DNA of 46,991 bases from Rubellimicrobium sp. (GCA_020852925.1 JADYZU010000065.1:1-46991); one strand, 5' to 3'; shown: positions 1 to 9,222, counted from the stretch's first letter. A program made the numbers and translations. Notes: generated by a model from the sequence alone, not told the origin.

Positions 1-512
<512 letters not shown>

Positions 513-521
513 GGAACGGAC

Positions 522-914
522 ATGGCGGATACCGTTCAGTTCGATCTGGTCGCGCCCGAACGCAGGCTTGCCTCCGTGGTCGCGCGCGAAGTGCAGATCC
601 CCGGCGCCGATGGCGACATGACGGCGATGGCGGGCCACGCGCCCACCATCACCACCCTGCGCCCCGGCATCCTGCGCGTGACCCATGCGGGCGGGACGGA
701 TGAATATCTGGTCTCGGGCGGCTTTGCCGACATCGGCGCCGGGTCGATCTCGGTCCTGGCCGAAGAGGCGCTGCCGCGTGCCGAAGTGAGCGCGGCGGTG
801 ATCGAGCGGCTGCTTGCCGGCATCCGTTCCGGCACGCCGGGCGACCCGAGCACCAAGGCCGCGGCCGATCTGCTCGCCGCGGGCGAGGCGATCGGGATTT
901 CGCTGCGCGCCTGA
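522..914 (+). CDS. atpC: F1 ATP synthase epsilon subunit
   Basis: This 130-residue protein is the epsilon subunit of the F1 central stalk, which couples rotation to catalysis and can inhibit ATP hydrolysis. It has the expected N-terminal beta-sandwich ([10 protein letters not shown] at residues 6-15, then [20 protein letters not shown]), which is diagnostic of the family, and a gap-free run to a short C-terminal part. The length is typical of alphaproteobacterial epsilon subunits, whose C-terminal helices are often reduced. It follows atpD by nine bases, with AAGGA seven bases before the ATG. A GC-rich stem with a T-run lies just downstream, so it is probably the last gene of the atp operon. 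Confidence 0.97.
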   Translation: MADTVQFDLVAPERRLASVVAREVQIPGADGDMTAMAGHAPTITTLRPGILRVTHAGGTDEYLVSGGFADIGAGSISVLAEEALPRAEVSAAVIERLLAGIRSGTPGDPSTKAAADLLAAGEAIGISLRA

Positions 915-939
915 GGGCGGCGGCGCACAGGGATCCGGA

Positions 940-969
940 AGGGGGGCGTCCAGCCGGGCGCCCCCTTTT
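940..969 (+). terminator. Rho-independent terminator after atpC
   Basis: GGGGGCG at 942-948 pairs with CGCCCCC at 959-965 around a ten-base loop and is followed by TTTT at 966-969. It sits 26 bases after the atpC stop and on the correct strand to end the atp operon. The lectin-like gene that follows would then need its own promoter or depend on read-through. Confidence 0.8.
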
Positions 970-1026
970 CCATGCGCGGCGGATCGTGTGGAATTGCCCT
1001 GATTCGCAACTGCTTCGCGGCGGCCC

Positions 1027-1383
1027 ATGACGGTGATGAAGATTCAGGCCCATGCCATCGGGATCGACGGCGGGCAGATCGTGCTGTTCGACGATTTCGA
1101 AGGGGGCGGCCCGATGTGGACCGGCGACGGCCCGCGCGAGGTCCGTCGCGCGGTGCGCTTTGCCGAACCTTTCCTGCGGCCGCCGGCGGTGCAGGTGACG
1201 CTGACGATGTGGGACATTGCCTCGGGGGCGAATGACCGGGTCGATGTGGCGGCCGACGAGGTGGGGTGCGACGGCTTCACCCTGCGCTTCCGCACCTGGG
1301 GCGATACCCGGATCGCCCGCATCCGCGTGGGCTGGCAGGCGATCGGCGCGCTGCGCGACGACGACGACTGGGAGGTGCCCTGA
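1027..1383 (+). CDS. H-type lectin domain-like small protein
   Basis: This encodes a 118-residue soluble protein without signal peptide or membrane segment. Residues from about 35 to 110 look like an H-type lectin domain (the six-stranded N-acetylgalactosamine-binding fold named after Helix pomatia agglutinin): an F-V-F-x3-P-type strand at RAVRFAEPFLRPPAVQVTLTM, then the central FTLRFRTW and a closing RIRVGWQAIG. The match is by pattern only. The start is either this ATG or the one nine bases on (MKIQAHAIG); neither has a strong ribosome binding site. It follows the atp terminator and converges, 11 bases apart, with the PAP2 gene. Sugar binding is inferred from family resemblance; its cellular role is unknown. 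Confidence 0.7.
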   Translation: MTVMKIQAHAIGIDGGQIVLFDDFEGGGPMWTGDGPREVRRAVRFAEPFLRPPAVQVTLTMWDIASGANDRVDVAADEVGCDGFTLRFRTWGDTRIARIRVGWQAIGALRDDDDWEVP

Positions 1384-1394
1384 AGGCGCCGCCC

Positions 1395-2324
1395 TCAGTC
1401 CCCGGGGATCAGGCGCCGCGCCGCCCGCAACGCCAGTGCGAAGACCATGGTCCCGCCCAGCAGATCGACCAGATGATGCCCGCCATGCGCCAGTGTCGCC
1501 GGCACCATCAGCGCACTTGCCAGCGCGAAGGGCAGAAACAGCGGCGTGCGCCAGGCGAACCACGCCACCATGAGGGCCATGACCATGTGATAGGACGGAA
1601 AGGCGATGACCCCGGTCACGCCCTCGACGGCGATGCGCGCGGGCCCGGTCTGCACCAGCCCCACCAGATAGGCGGCAAGGCCCGCATCCTGCACCAGCCC
1701 GATCCGCGCCGCCGCCACGGGATCGGGCGCGGCAAGGGTCGATGGCCCGAGGGACGGCCACAGCCACCAGATCGCCACCGCGACGACCAGCGCCAGCATC
1801 CCGGTCAGCAGCATCCGGTGCAGCGCCCCGGCCCGCCCCAGCACGCCCAGCGTGACGATCACCCCGACGATCTGCCCGAGCGCCGACAGATACAGCCAGC
1901 CAAGCGCGCTGCCCAGGGTCGGGTGGCGGGCCAGCCCCTCGACAAAGGCGGCCCAGTCATAGCCAAGCGCCGCGTCCGCCGCCGCCAGCGGCGCATCGAC
2001 CAGCCCGCGCGACAGCGGAAACAGCGCGAAGATGAAGATGGCCGCCAGCGCGGAAAAGGCCATGAACACGCCGGTGCCGGTGGCGCAGAGGCCAAGGCGC
2101 GGCGCCCCCCTGGCCCCGCGCGCCCAGCCGCCAAGGCCGATCAGCCCCACCGCCGCCAGAAGGCCCGGCAGGAACCCGCCCCATGCCACCACCCGCCCCA
2201 GCGCCGCCACCAGAAGCAGGGTCGCCGCCGCCAGCGCCGCCAGCAGCGCGATCAGCAGCCTTTCGGCCGGCAGGAAGGCAAGGGCAGGGCGCGCGCCGGT
2301 CCCGGTCTCGATTCGTGCAGTCAT
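1395..2324 (-). CDS. PAP2-superfamily membrane phosphatase or phosphotransferase
   Basis: This 309-residue polytopic membrane protein has about eight hydrophobic segments. The C-terminal half carries the PAP2 signature: PSYH at residues 243-246 (motif C2) and HHLVD at 283-287 (motif C3, general-base His and Asp). A clear upstream KX6RP motif is not visible, which resembles the Aur1/Ipt1-like branch (inositolphosphotransferase type) rather than classic lipid phosphatases. It probably acts on a lipid phosphate at the outer face of the inner membrane. Residues 230-290 are the conserved core; the N-terminal 100 residues are an Ala/Leu-rich membrane domain. It lies downstream of prs on the same strand, 83 bases away. 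The substrate cannot be read from the sequence. Confidence 0.8.
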   Translation of the reverse strand: MTARIETGTGARPALAFLPAERLLIALLAALAAATLLLVAALGRVVAWGGFLPGLLAAVGLIGLGGWARGARGAPRLGLCATGTGVFMAFSALAAIFIFALFPLSRGLVDAPLAAADAALGYDWAAFVEGLARHPTLGSALGWLYLSALGQIVGVIVTLGVLGRAGALHRMLLTGMLALVVAVAIWWLWPSLGPSTLAAPDPVAAARIGLVQDAGLAAYLVGLVQTGPARIAVEGVTGVIAFPSYHMVMALMVAWFAWRTPLFLPFALASALMVPATLAHGGHHLVDLLGGTMVFALALRAARRLIPGD

Positions 2325-2407
2325 GGTCCCATCCGTCGCGCAGGCGTCCCGAACCGCTCTGGCCGGCCATTGTGGCGGATGCGGGGCGCAATGGCGCCCG
2401 TGGCCGC

Positions 2408-3427
2408 TCAGACCCGCGGATAAAGCCCTTCGTAGATCGGCACCAGCGTGTCGTCGTCAAAGAGCGATGACACCGACGTGCCGTTCCAGGTGTTCAGGAT
2501 CGCCTGCGCGAACATCGGCGCGGTCGGCACGATGCGGATGTTGGAACAGGCCGTCACCTTGTCCGAGGCTTCGATCGAATCGGTGATGACCAGCGACTTC
2601 ATCACCGAATTCTCGATCCGCTCGACCGCGGGGCCGGACAGGACGCCATGGGTGATGTAGGAATGCACCTCGGTCGCGCCGGCCTGGATCAGGTGTTCGG
2701 CCGCCTTGCACAGCGTCCCGGCGGTATCGCAGATGTCGTCCACGATGATGCAGGTCTTGCCGGTGACATCGCCGATCACGGTCATCTCGGCCACTTCGCC
2801 GGCCTTCTCGCGGCGCTTGTCGACGATGGCGAGCGGGGCGTTGATGCGCTTGGCCAGTTCGCGCGCCCGCCCGACGCCGCCCACATCGGGGCTGACCACC
2901 ATGAGATTGTCCATCCGGCCGCGGAAATGGTGGCGGATGTCGAGGCTGAAGATCGGGCTGGCATAGAGGTTGTCGACCGGCATGTCGAAGAACCCCTGGA
3001 TCTGCGCCGCGTGCAGATCGAGGGTGAGCACCCGCTCGACCCCGGCCACGGCGATGAGATTGGCCACCAGCTTGGCGCTGATCGGGGTGCGCGCCTTGGT
3101 GCGGCGGTCCTGACGGGCATAGCCGAAATAGGGGATCACCGCGGTGATGCGCGCCGCCGAGGACCGGCGCAGCGCATCGGCCATGATCAGCAGTTCCATC
3201 AGGTTGTCGTTGGCGGGGTTCGAGGTGGGCTGGATGATGAACATGTCCTCGCCGCGGACATTGTCATAGACCTCGACGAAGATCTCCTGATCGTTGAAGC
3301 GCTCGACCCGGGCGTGGACCAGATCGGTGCTCATGCCGCGATGCATGGAAATGCGCCGGGAGATGGCCTGGGCCAGGCGCTGGTTGGCATTGCCGGCGAT
3401 GAGTTTGGGTTCGGTCATGGCGGGCAT
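2408..3427 (-). CDS. prs: Ribose-phosphate pyrophosphokinase
   Basis: This 339-residue cytosolic enzyme makes phosphoribosyl pyrophosphate from ribose 5-phosphate and ATP, feeding purine, pyrimidine, histidine and tryptophan synthesis. It is a class I enzyme: [10 protein letters not shown] near residue 44, the flexible ATP loop [16 protein letters not shown] at 105-120, LDLHA at 136-140, and the PRPP loop [13 protein letters not shown] at 227-239. I chose the ATG at 3427 (MPAMTEPKL) because GGAGG lies five bases upstream; the ATG at 3418 (MTEPKL) is the alternative. It is flanked by hom upstream and the PAP2 gene downstream, all on the minus strand, with 177 bases separating it from hom. Confidence 0.97.
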   Translation of the reverse strand: MPAMTEPKLIAGNANQRLAQAISRRISMHRGMSTDLVHARVERFNDQEIFVEVYDNVRGEDMFIIQPTSNPANDNLMELLIMADALRRSSAARITAVIPYFGYARQDRRTKARTPISAKLVANLIAVAGVERVLTLDLHAAQIQGFFDMPVDNLYASPIFSLDIRHHFRGRMDNLMVVSPDVGGVGRARELAKRINAPLAIVDKRREKAGEVAEMTVIGDVTGKTCIIVDDICDTAGTLCKAAEHLIQAGATEVHSYITHGVLSGPAVERIENSVMKSLVITDSIEASDKVTACSNIRIVPTAPMFAQAILNTWNGTSVSSLFDDDTLVPIYEGLYPRV

Positions 3428-3604
3428 CGGGGCCTCCGGACGGTGGGGGATTCGCTGCTGTTCCCGTAACACGCGCGGCGGCCAAGGCAAGGGATGGAAC
3501 GCAAGGGCAGCGCCCTCCCGGCGCCCCGGGTCCGGGCGGGGGCCGCACCTGGCCCTGAGCGGCCCGGCCGTGCCCCGCCTTCGCCCCCGCCTTCGCCGTC
3601 CGCT

Positions 3605-4891
3605 TCAGACCGCCTCGATGCGCAGGGCGACGGGGGGGCCTTCGACCACGCCGGTCCCGGCAAGGCCGGCGATCGCCTCGTCGAGGGTGGTGCGGGTGCA
3701 TTTGTGGGTGACGATGAGCACCGGGGCGGCGGTGTCGTCGTGGCCGTACTGGCGCATCCGGTCGATCGAGATGCCGGCATCGCCCAGCACCCGCGCCACC
3801 TTGGCCAGCGCGCCCGGCTTGTCCTGAAGGCTGAGGCGCAGGTAATAGGGCGCGGCCACCGCGGCGCGGGCGGCACGGGCGGCGCGCAGGGTCGCGGCGG
3901 GCTGACCGAAGGTGGGCAGGCGGATGCCGCGGGCGATGTCGATCACATCGGCCATGACCGCGCTGGCGGTCGGGCCCGACCCGGCGCCGGGGCCGCGCAG
4001 CACGATCTGGCCCACCGCATCGCCCTCGAGCACCACCATGTTGGTGCCGCCCTGCAACTGCCCGAGCGGCGACCCCGCCGGCACGAGGCAGGGCGACATG
4101 CGCTGCTCGAGCCCGCGGCCCGTCATCTGCGCCACGCCCAGCAGCTTGATCCTGAAGCCCATGTCGCCGGCGTGGCGGATGTCGTCGAGGGTGATGGCGG
4201 TGATGCCCTCGATCTCGACATTGGCGAAATCCACCTGCGTGCCGAAGGCGATGGCCGACAGCAGCGACAACTTGTGCCCCGCGTCGATCCCGCCCACGTC
4301 GAGGTTCGGATCGGCCTCGAGATAGCCGAGGCGCGCGCATTCCTCGAACAGCACGTTGTAGCCCTGGCCGGTCTCTTCCATCCGGGTGAGGATGTAGTTG
4401 CAGGTGCCGTTCATCACCCCCATGACGCGGGTGATGCGATTGGCGGCAAGGCCCTCGGTCAGGGCCTTGATCACCGGGATGCCGCCGGCGACCGCGGCCT
4501 CGAAGCGGATCACGCGGCCGGCGGATTCGGCGGCAAGGGCAAGGGCCTGGCCGTGATGGGCCAGCAGCGCCTTGTTCGCGCTCACCACATCCTTGCCGGC
4601 GGCGAGCGCCGCCTCGGTCGAGGCGCGGGCCGCGCCTTCGTGGCCGCCCATCACCTCGATGAACAGGTCGATGTCGGGGCGCCGGGCAAGGGCGGTGGGA
4701 TCGTCCTCCCAGGCGAGGCCGTCAAGGTTCACGCCGCGGTCGCGGCTGCGGTCGCGCGCCGAGACCGCCACCGGCGTGATGCGCCGCCCGCTGCGCGCCG
4801 CGATCAGCTCGGCGTTGTCGCGCAGGATGCGCAGGACGCCCGAACCCACGGTGCCAAGCCCCGCGATGCCGAGGCGCAGTTCGTTCGTCAT
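3605..4891 (-). CDS. hom: Homoserine dehydrogenase
   Basis: This 428-residue enzyme reduces aspartate semialdehyde to homoserine with NAD(P)H, the branch point to threonine, methionine and isoleucine. It shows the Rossmann motif GLGTVGSGVL at residues 11-20, the NAD-binding/catalytic stretch KDVVSANKALLAHHG, MNGTCNYILTRM, and the substrate-site run LEADPNLDVGGIDAGHKLSLL. Residues from about 347 to 425 form a C-terminal ACT domain (LSLQDKPGALAKVARVLGDA), the site of feedback control by threonine in this family. The ATG at 4891 (MTNELRLG) fits the family start and has GGGAGAG upstream; an earlier in-frame ATG at 4957 would add non-conserved residues and overlap the upstream lipoprotein gene. 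Confidence 0.97.
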   Translation of the reverse strand: MTNELRLGIAGLGTVGSGVLRILRDNAELIAARSGRRITPVAVSARDRSRDRGVNLDGLAWEDDPTALARRPDIDLFIEVMGGHEGAARASTEAALAAGKDVVSANKALLAHHGQALALAAESAGRVIRFEAAVAGGIPVIKALTEGLAANRITRVMGVMNGTCNYILTRMEETGQGYNVLFEECARLGYLEADPNLDVGGIDAGHKLSLLSAIAFGTQVDFANVEIEGITAITLDDIRHAGDMGFRIKLLGVAQMTGRGLEQRMSPCLVPAGSPLGQLQGGTNMVVLEGDAVGQIVLRGPGAGSGPTASAVMADVIDIARGIRLPTFGQPAATLRAARAARAAVAAPYYLRLSLQDKPGALAKVARVLGDAGISIDRMRQYGHDDTAAPVLIVTHKCTRTTLDEAIAGLAGTGVVEGPPVALRIEAV

Positions 4892-4953
4892 GGGGCTCTC
4901 CCGCTGGTGCCGGTCTTGGGTCTGGGGCCTGTTAGCGGGATTGGCGCGGCGGA

Positions 4954-5235
4954 TCAACGTGCGGGCGATCCGTGGTTCAGGCGCAGGGCATCGGCCGGGG
5001 CGATCACCGGGCCGCGCAGGCGGGCGGCGCGGGCGCGCAGCGCGGCGATGCGGGCGGCCAGATCGGGGAGGGCGGCGCGGTCATCCGCGCCGGCCGCGGC
5101 GATCAGCGGGCCAAGCGGCACCAGCGCCGGATAGGGCGCGCTGCGGTCGGCCGCGGTCAGGCGGGCGTCAAGCTCGGGGAACTGGGTGCAGGCGGCCGTC
5201 AGGAGGGCCAGGATCAGCGGGGCAGGGCGGGGCAT
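4954..5235 (-). CDS. Small predicted lipoprotein
   Basis: This encodes 93 residues with a short lipoprotein signal: hydrophobic LILALLTAA followed by Cys16 (lipobox TAAC). The rest, about 77 residues, is Ala/Arg/Leu-rich with a helical, possibly coiled-coil stretch ([20 protein letters not shown]). I do not recognise a named domain. It precedes hom on the same strand, with 62 bases between its stop and the hom start, so the two may be co-transcribed. The signal peptide with a clean lipobox and a plausible start argue that it is real, but in this GC-rich sequence short frames are less certain than the long ones. Confidence 0.68.
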   Translation of the reverse strand: MPRPAPLILALLTAACTQFPELDARLTAADRSAPYPALVPLGPLIAAAGADDRAALPDLAARIAALRARAARLRGPVIAPADALRLNHGSPAR

Positions 5236-5260
5236 GGCGCATCCTACCGCCCCCGGCCCC

Positions 5261-5334
5261 GGCGCGAAAGACGCGCCGGAAACGGGGGTGGCGCGAAAGA
5301 CGCGCCGGAAACAGGGCGGCGCGACAGACGCGCC
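5261..5334. repeat. Three tandem 17-base hairpins, period 28-29
   Basis: Three near-identical units lie between the lipoprotein gene and the pirin gene. Each contains GGCGCG, a five-base loop and CGCGCC: 5261-5277, 5290-5306 and 5318-5334. Loops are AAAGA, AAAGA and ACAGA on the plus strand. The units are joined by GGAAACGGGGGT-like linkers. Each can fold as a 6-bp GC stem on either strand; none is followed by a good T-run, so this is a repeat that may act as a transcript-end or stabilising structure between two minus-strand genes, not a textbook terminator. Confidence 0.85.
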
Positions 5335-5353
5335 GGAAGCGGGGGCGGCTCCC

Positions 5354-6274
5354 CTAGGCCGGGCGGATGAAGGTGCCGTTGCGCAGCTCGCGCATCGCGG
5401 TCTCGAGTTCGGCGCGCGTGTTCATCACGATCGGCCCGTGCCAGGCGACCGGCTCGCGGATCGGGGCGCCGGAGACGAGCAGAAAGCGCACCCCTTCCTC
5501 GCCGGCCTGCACCGTCACTTCGTCGCCCGCGCCGAACCGGATCAGGGTGCGGTTGCCCGACAGGTCGCGCAGGTGGACCTCCTGACCCATCACCTCCTTC
5601 TCGAGCAGCACGCCCCGGGGCGCCGAGGCATCGGCAAAGGCGCCTGCCCCTTCGAACACATAGGCAAAGGCGCGGCGGCGGGTATCGACGGCAAAGGTCT
5701 TGCGCCGGCCGGGCGGCACCTCGATGTCAAGGTATTGCGGATCGGCGGCGATCCCCTCGACCGGGCCGCGCCGGCCGCGGAAGGTGCCGACGACCACGCG
5801 CACCACGGTGCCGTCATCCTCGTGGATTTCCGGGATTTCGGCCGATTTCACGTCCTGATAGCGCGGCGCGGTCATCTTGAGATGCGCAGGCAGGTTGGCC
5901 CAGAGCTGAAACCCGTGCATCCGGCCCTGCCGGTCGCCATGCGGCATTTCCTGATGCAGGATGCCGGAGCCGGCCGTCATCCACTGCACATCGCCCGCGC
6001 CCAGCGTGCCCTGGTTGCCCAGGCTGTCGCCGTGCTCGACCGTGCCGGACAGGACATAGGTGATGGTCTCGATCCCGCGATGCGGATGCCAGGGAAAACC
6101 GGCAAGATAGTCGCGCGGGGTGTCGTTGCGGAAATCGTCGAACAGCAGGAACGGGTCGAGTTCCGACGGATCATGGAACCCGAAGGCCCGGTGCAGCCGC
6201 ACCCCCGCGCCTTCGGTGGCGGGAATGGCGGCGCGCGATTCGATGACGGGGCGGATGACGGGGCGGATGGACAT
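5354..6274 (-). CDS. Pirin family protein (cupin)
   Basis: This 306-residue bicupin of the pirin family has the metal ligands of human pirin and E. coli YhhW at the equivalent places: His63 and His65 (FPWHPHRGIE) and His107 with Glu109 (SGILHQEMPHG). The family includes quercetin 2,3-dioxygenases and proteins of unknown substrate, so the activity is not certain. The C-terminal cupin (DLSGNRTLIRFGAGDEVTV, then VAWHGPIVMNTRAEL) is complete and ends in the usual GTFIRP. The ATG at 6274 has AAGGAGA upstream and begins MSIRPVIRP. It follows the Tad-like trio on the minus strand after 112 bases, so it probably has its own promoter. Confidence 0.92.
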   Translation of the reverse strand: MSIRPVIRPVIESRAAIPATEGAGVRLHRAFGFHDPSELDPFLLFDDFRNDTPRDYLAGFPWHPHRGIETITYVLSGTVEHGDSLGNQGTLGAGDVQWMTAGSGILHQEMPHGDRQGRMHGFQLWANLPAHLKMTAPRYQDVKSAEIPEIHEDDGTVVRVVVGTFRGRRGPVEGIAADPQYLDIEVPPGRRKTFAVDTRRRAFAYVFEGAGAFADASAPRGVLLEKEVMGQEVHLRDLSGNRTLIRFGAGDEVTVQAGEEGVRFLLVSGAPIREPVAWHGPIVMNTRAELETAMRELRNGTFIRPA

Positions 6275-6386
6275 GGCGTTCTCCTTTGGCAGAAGAGATA
6301 GGCCATCAAGCGCCGGGATCCAGTGCTGGATATGTGCGAGCCAGCACAGACACGGCGCAATATCGCGGCGTCTGTGCCCTGATGCG

Positions 6387-6974
6387 TCAGCAGGTCGCGG
6401 TCGCGGCGGTGCCGTTCTCGAGCGAGTTCCAGCACAGTTGCGGGGCAAAGCGCGGGCGCGTCACCGTCACCTCGTCAAAGGCGAACGGGTCGATCCCGAC
6501 ATCGTAGAGCGGCGTGTAGTCCACGCGGCTGCGGGTGAAGACCGCCACTTCGCCCGCGGGCATGGCGGGCAGGCGGTCGCGGAACGGGGCCAGCGTGGTC
6601 GTGGTCAGCGCCGGCAGCCCGCCGCGCCCCTGCGACCAGCGCACCTCGAACCGGTTCTGCGTGGGGTTGAAGCTGTAGACCGCCACCTGCATCGACCGTT
6701 GCTCGCCGGTGTCGAGCAGCAGCGCCTGCAACCCGAACAGGCCGTTGATGTAGTTCGTGGTGACATAGCCGGTCTCGCGCGAGAGGGCGTCGCCGATCGT
6801 GTAGGCCGCCTTGATGTTCACGGCCTGCCGGTGAAAGCCCTCGAAGAAGATGAAGGCGGCCAGGAACGCCCAGGCCAGCAGCGGCAGCACGATCAGCGAT
6901 TCGATGGTGATCGAGCCCGATTCGTCCTGACGGAAGGCGCGCAGATGCGCGACGATGGCGCGACGGCGGCTCAT
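6387..6974 (-). CDS. TadF/TadE-like pilus assembly protein (second of pair)
   Basis: This encodes 195 residues. A basic N-terminus (RRRAIVAHLRAFRQDESG) is followed by one transmembrane segment at about 21-44 that begins SITIESLIVLPLL, the TadE/TadF pseudopilin-like start with the conserved Glu (here Glu25). The remaining 150 residues should lie in the periplasm and end in two cysteines near the C-terminus. In tad systems such minor pseudopilins support Flp pilus assembly. The start overlaps the upstream TadE-like stop by ATGA, so the genes are translationally coupled. No TadA ATPase, Flp pilin or secretin gene is in the window, so its partners must be elsewhere or it has a different role. Confidence 0.82.
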   Translation of the reverse strand: MSRRRAIVAHLRAFRQDESGSITIESLIVLPLLAWAFLAAFIFFEGFHRQAVNIKAAYTIGDALSRETGYVTTNYINGLFGLQALLLDTGEQRSMQVAVYSFNPTQNRFEVRWSQGRGGLPALTTTTLAPFRDRLPAMPAGEVAVFTRSRVDYTPLYDVGIDPFAFDEVTVTRPRFAPQLCWNSLENGTAATATC

Positions 6975-7510
6975 CGGCGCGGCTCCACGACATAGGCGGT
7001 GGTGGCGACGATGGCATAGGCGCCGCCCGAGACCCGCTGCAACTGCGATCCCAGGCCCGCGGTCGGGAACAGCGGATCGAACAGCGAACAGGCGCGCAGC
7101 ACCACCAGCTGGTTCTGCATCCCCGGCTGGAATTCGCGCGGCGGCTGGCTTGGATCCTCGCGGTTGATGCAGTCGCTGGCCCGGTTCAGGCCGACCCAGC
7201 TGCGCGGGTTGCGCAGCACCATCTCGAGGCGCAACTGGTTGCGGCAGTCGGGGATCATGAAGGCGGCGTCGCAGACCGCCTCCACTAGCGCCTCGTGCGT
7301 GACCGGCGTCATGGCCCCGATCCGCACCTGCCGCACCGCGATGTCGAGCCCGCGTTCCAGCATGACCCGCCGGGTCAGCAACATGCCCAGTTCCAGGGAC
7401 GACAGCATGAGCGCGATCATCAGCGGCGCGAACAGCGCGAATTCGATCGTGGCCGAGGCGTGTTCGTCGCGGCGGAACGCCCGCAGGAAACCGATGAGCC
7501 CGCGCATCAT
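6971..7510 (-). CDS. TadE-like pilus assembly protein (first of pair)
   Basis: This is a 179-residue protein with the same plan as its downstream neighbour: basic N-terminus, DEHASATIEFALFAPLM leading one membrane segment (about residues 19-41) with the conserved Glu of TadE, then a periplasmic domain with four cysteines (VCDAAF, PDCRNQ, SDCINR, RACSLF) that could form disulfides. The start is the ATG at 7510, overlapping the stop of the vWA gene by ATGA; a second ATG follows directly. The order vWA-TadE-TadF with coupled starts suggests one complex in the envelope. The family match is by the N-terminal signature; the rest is not conserved enough for me to assign. Confidence 0.83.
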   Translation of the reverse strand: MMRGLIGFLRAFRRDEHASATIEFALFAPLMIALMLSSLELGMLLTRRVMLERGLDIAVRQVRIGAMTPVTHEALVEAVCDAAFMIPDCRNQLRLEMVLRNPRSWVGLNRASDCINREDPSQPPREFQPGMQNQLVVLRACSLFDPLFPTAGLGSQLQRVSGGAYAIVATTAYVVEPRR

Positions 7511-9222
7511 TCCACCAGCCGCAGACGGTTGATCTGCGCCGCGATCGCCCGGAACGCCGTCGAGATCTGAAGCCCCTGCGCGTTGAAGTAATGGCTGGGC
7601 GAGGAGGCGCATTGCGCAAGCTCGGTCTGGCCGTTCGCCGGCGCCTCGAAGGCGATGGTGAAGACGGTGGTGCTGTTCGCGCGGGCCATCCGGCACATGG
7701 CCTGCAACTGCGCGTCCATGTCCGTGGTATCGGTCTGGGTGCGCATCCTGTCCATCGCGTCGTTGTAATAGGCCATGCGCCCGGCATTGGTGCCCGAGAA
7801 CCCGCGCGCATAAAGCTGATAGGCCACCCATTGCAGCCGCACATAGGCCCAGACCTGCGGCCAGGTCTGCCGCGTGGTGCCGGCCACGGTGGCGGTCCCG
7901 GCGGGCACGCGGGGGTCATAGCAGGCGGTGCCCGAGGGCGAGGTGCCGTTCCAGGGGCGCGAGTGCCAGACGCCCAGATGCGGCACATAATAGGGCCGGC
8001 TGTTGCAGATCGTGGTCGCGGTCGTGCTGGTGACCATCGAGTCGTGGAAGATCGACAGGTTCCCGTCATTGGCCCGCCAGATCGGCGCGTTGCCGGCGCG
8101 GAATCCGGCATTCACCCGCTCTTCGGCGAAATTCTCGCCGTCGGACATGAGCACGATCACCTTGAGCGTGTCGTCACGGTCGTAGGCGAAGGGCCGGTTG
8201 GCAAAGGCCGCCGGCATCTGCCCCGCCGCGGCCAGCGCCGCGAACATCGGCTGCGATCCGGGCGCAAGGAATTCGATCCCCCAGCGCATCCCGGCATTGA
8301 TCGAGGTGGCGCCCATCGCCTGAAGGCCGTTGATGCGGTTCCTCAGCGTGGTCTCGTTGCGCGTGGGCATCAGCACCGTGTTCGAGGCATAGGGCGGGCA
8401 CCAGGAATTCACCGAGGGCAGGGTCGTCTGCGGCCTGCTCGACGAGATGGCGACATAGGTGTTGGAGCCGGTCGTCGTGCTCGAATAGGTGTCGGCATGC
8501 GCGGTCATCGGCATCGGCAGCGTGGTCGGCAGATCGGCCGTGGCAAAGGCCGCGGGCGGCAGGTCGATGCAGTTCACATTCGCCACGCCGTGCTGGTCGA
8601 TGGCATTGTATTGCTGGCGCAGCACCTGCCCCAGGTTCACCTGCCCGTTGAACGGCACGATCCCGATCGAGATGCGCCCCTCCACGTCGTCGCGCAGGAT
8701 CGAGGTGACGAATTCGTTGGCCGCGTTCTTGAGGTTGGTGAGGCGGCTGTTGTTGCCCATCGACCCCGACACGTCGAGGACAAGGATGATCTCGATGTCG
8801 CTCACGCTCTCGATCGCGCGCCCCGACGCCGGGGCAAGCAGCGTCGGCTGGCCCAGCATCCGCATGAAGAAGGTGTTCATCTCCATTTCCGCGATCGCCC
8901 GCACCGACCGCGAGTTGATCGTCTGCTGCACATCGACGCGGCTGAGATGATCGAGAAGCCCGGCGCGCGCGAAATAGTCGCGCACCACCGTCTCGGGATT
9001 CTGCCTCTGGTCGAGGTCGGCCGCCGCCAGCACCGACCGGTCCAGCGTCGCCTGAAGCCGCGCGCGCGTGGCTTCGAACCGCATGAGATCGACGGCCATG
9101 CCCCCGATCATCAGCATGATGAGGAACAGGAACAGCGCGAAGATCACCATGCTGCCGTCTTCGGCACGCCGGAACGCGCCCAGGGCCCGCACGCCCCTTC
9201 CCAGCAAGTTCTGCCTGACCAT
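7507..9222 (-). CDS. TadG-like protein with von Willebrand factor A domain
   Basis: This encodes 571 residues. Residues 1-20 are basic, 24-46 form a membrane anchor (SMVIFALFLFLIMLMIGG), and residues 45-75 match the Flp pilus-assembly TadG N-terminal domain (DLMRFEATRARLQATLDRSVLAAA). From about residue 144 a von Willebrand A domain begins with a full MIDAS motif, D150-x-S152-x-S154 (VLDVSGSMG), and continues with VIVLMSDGENF. A long Thr/Ser/Asn-rich insertion (about residues 240-300) sits within the A domain. TadG-type proteins are thought to anchor or tune surface pili. The ATG at 9222 has GGAAGG upstream. It is the first gene of a coupled trio facing away from the sox operon. Confidence 0.88.
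   Translation of the reverse strand: MVRQNLLGRGVRALGAFRRAEDGSMVIFALFLFLIMLMIGGMAVDLMRFEATRARLQATLDRSVLAAADLDQRQNPETVVRDYFARAGLLDHLSRVDVQQTINSRSVRAIAEMEMNTFFMRMLGQPTLLAPASGRAIESVSDIEIILVLDVSGSMGNNSRLTNLKNAANEFVTSILRDDVEGRISIGIVPFNGQVNLGQVLRQQYNAIDQHGVANVNCIDLPPAAFATADLPTTLPMPMTAHADTYSSTTTGSNTYVAISSSRPQTTLPSVNSWCPPYASNTVLMPTRNETTLRNRINGLQAMGATSINAGMRWGIEFLAPGSQPMFAALAAAGQMPAAFANRPFAYDRDDTLKVIVLMSDGENFAEERVNAGFRAGNAPIWRANDGNLSIFHDSMVTSTTATTICNSRPYYVPHLGVWHSRPWNGTSPSGTACYDPRVPAGTATVAGTTRQTWPQVWAYVRLQWVAYQLYARGFSGTNAGRMAYYNDAMDRMRTQTDTTDMDAQLQAMCRMARANSTTVFTIAFEAPANGQTELAQCASSPSHYFNAQGLQISTAFRAIAAQINRLRLVE

Noticed and set aside
2384-2399. Hairpin GGGCGC-AATG-GCGCCC after prs as terminator
   Set aside because: The stem is only six pairs and no T-run follows on the minus strand, so it is not convincing.
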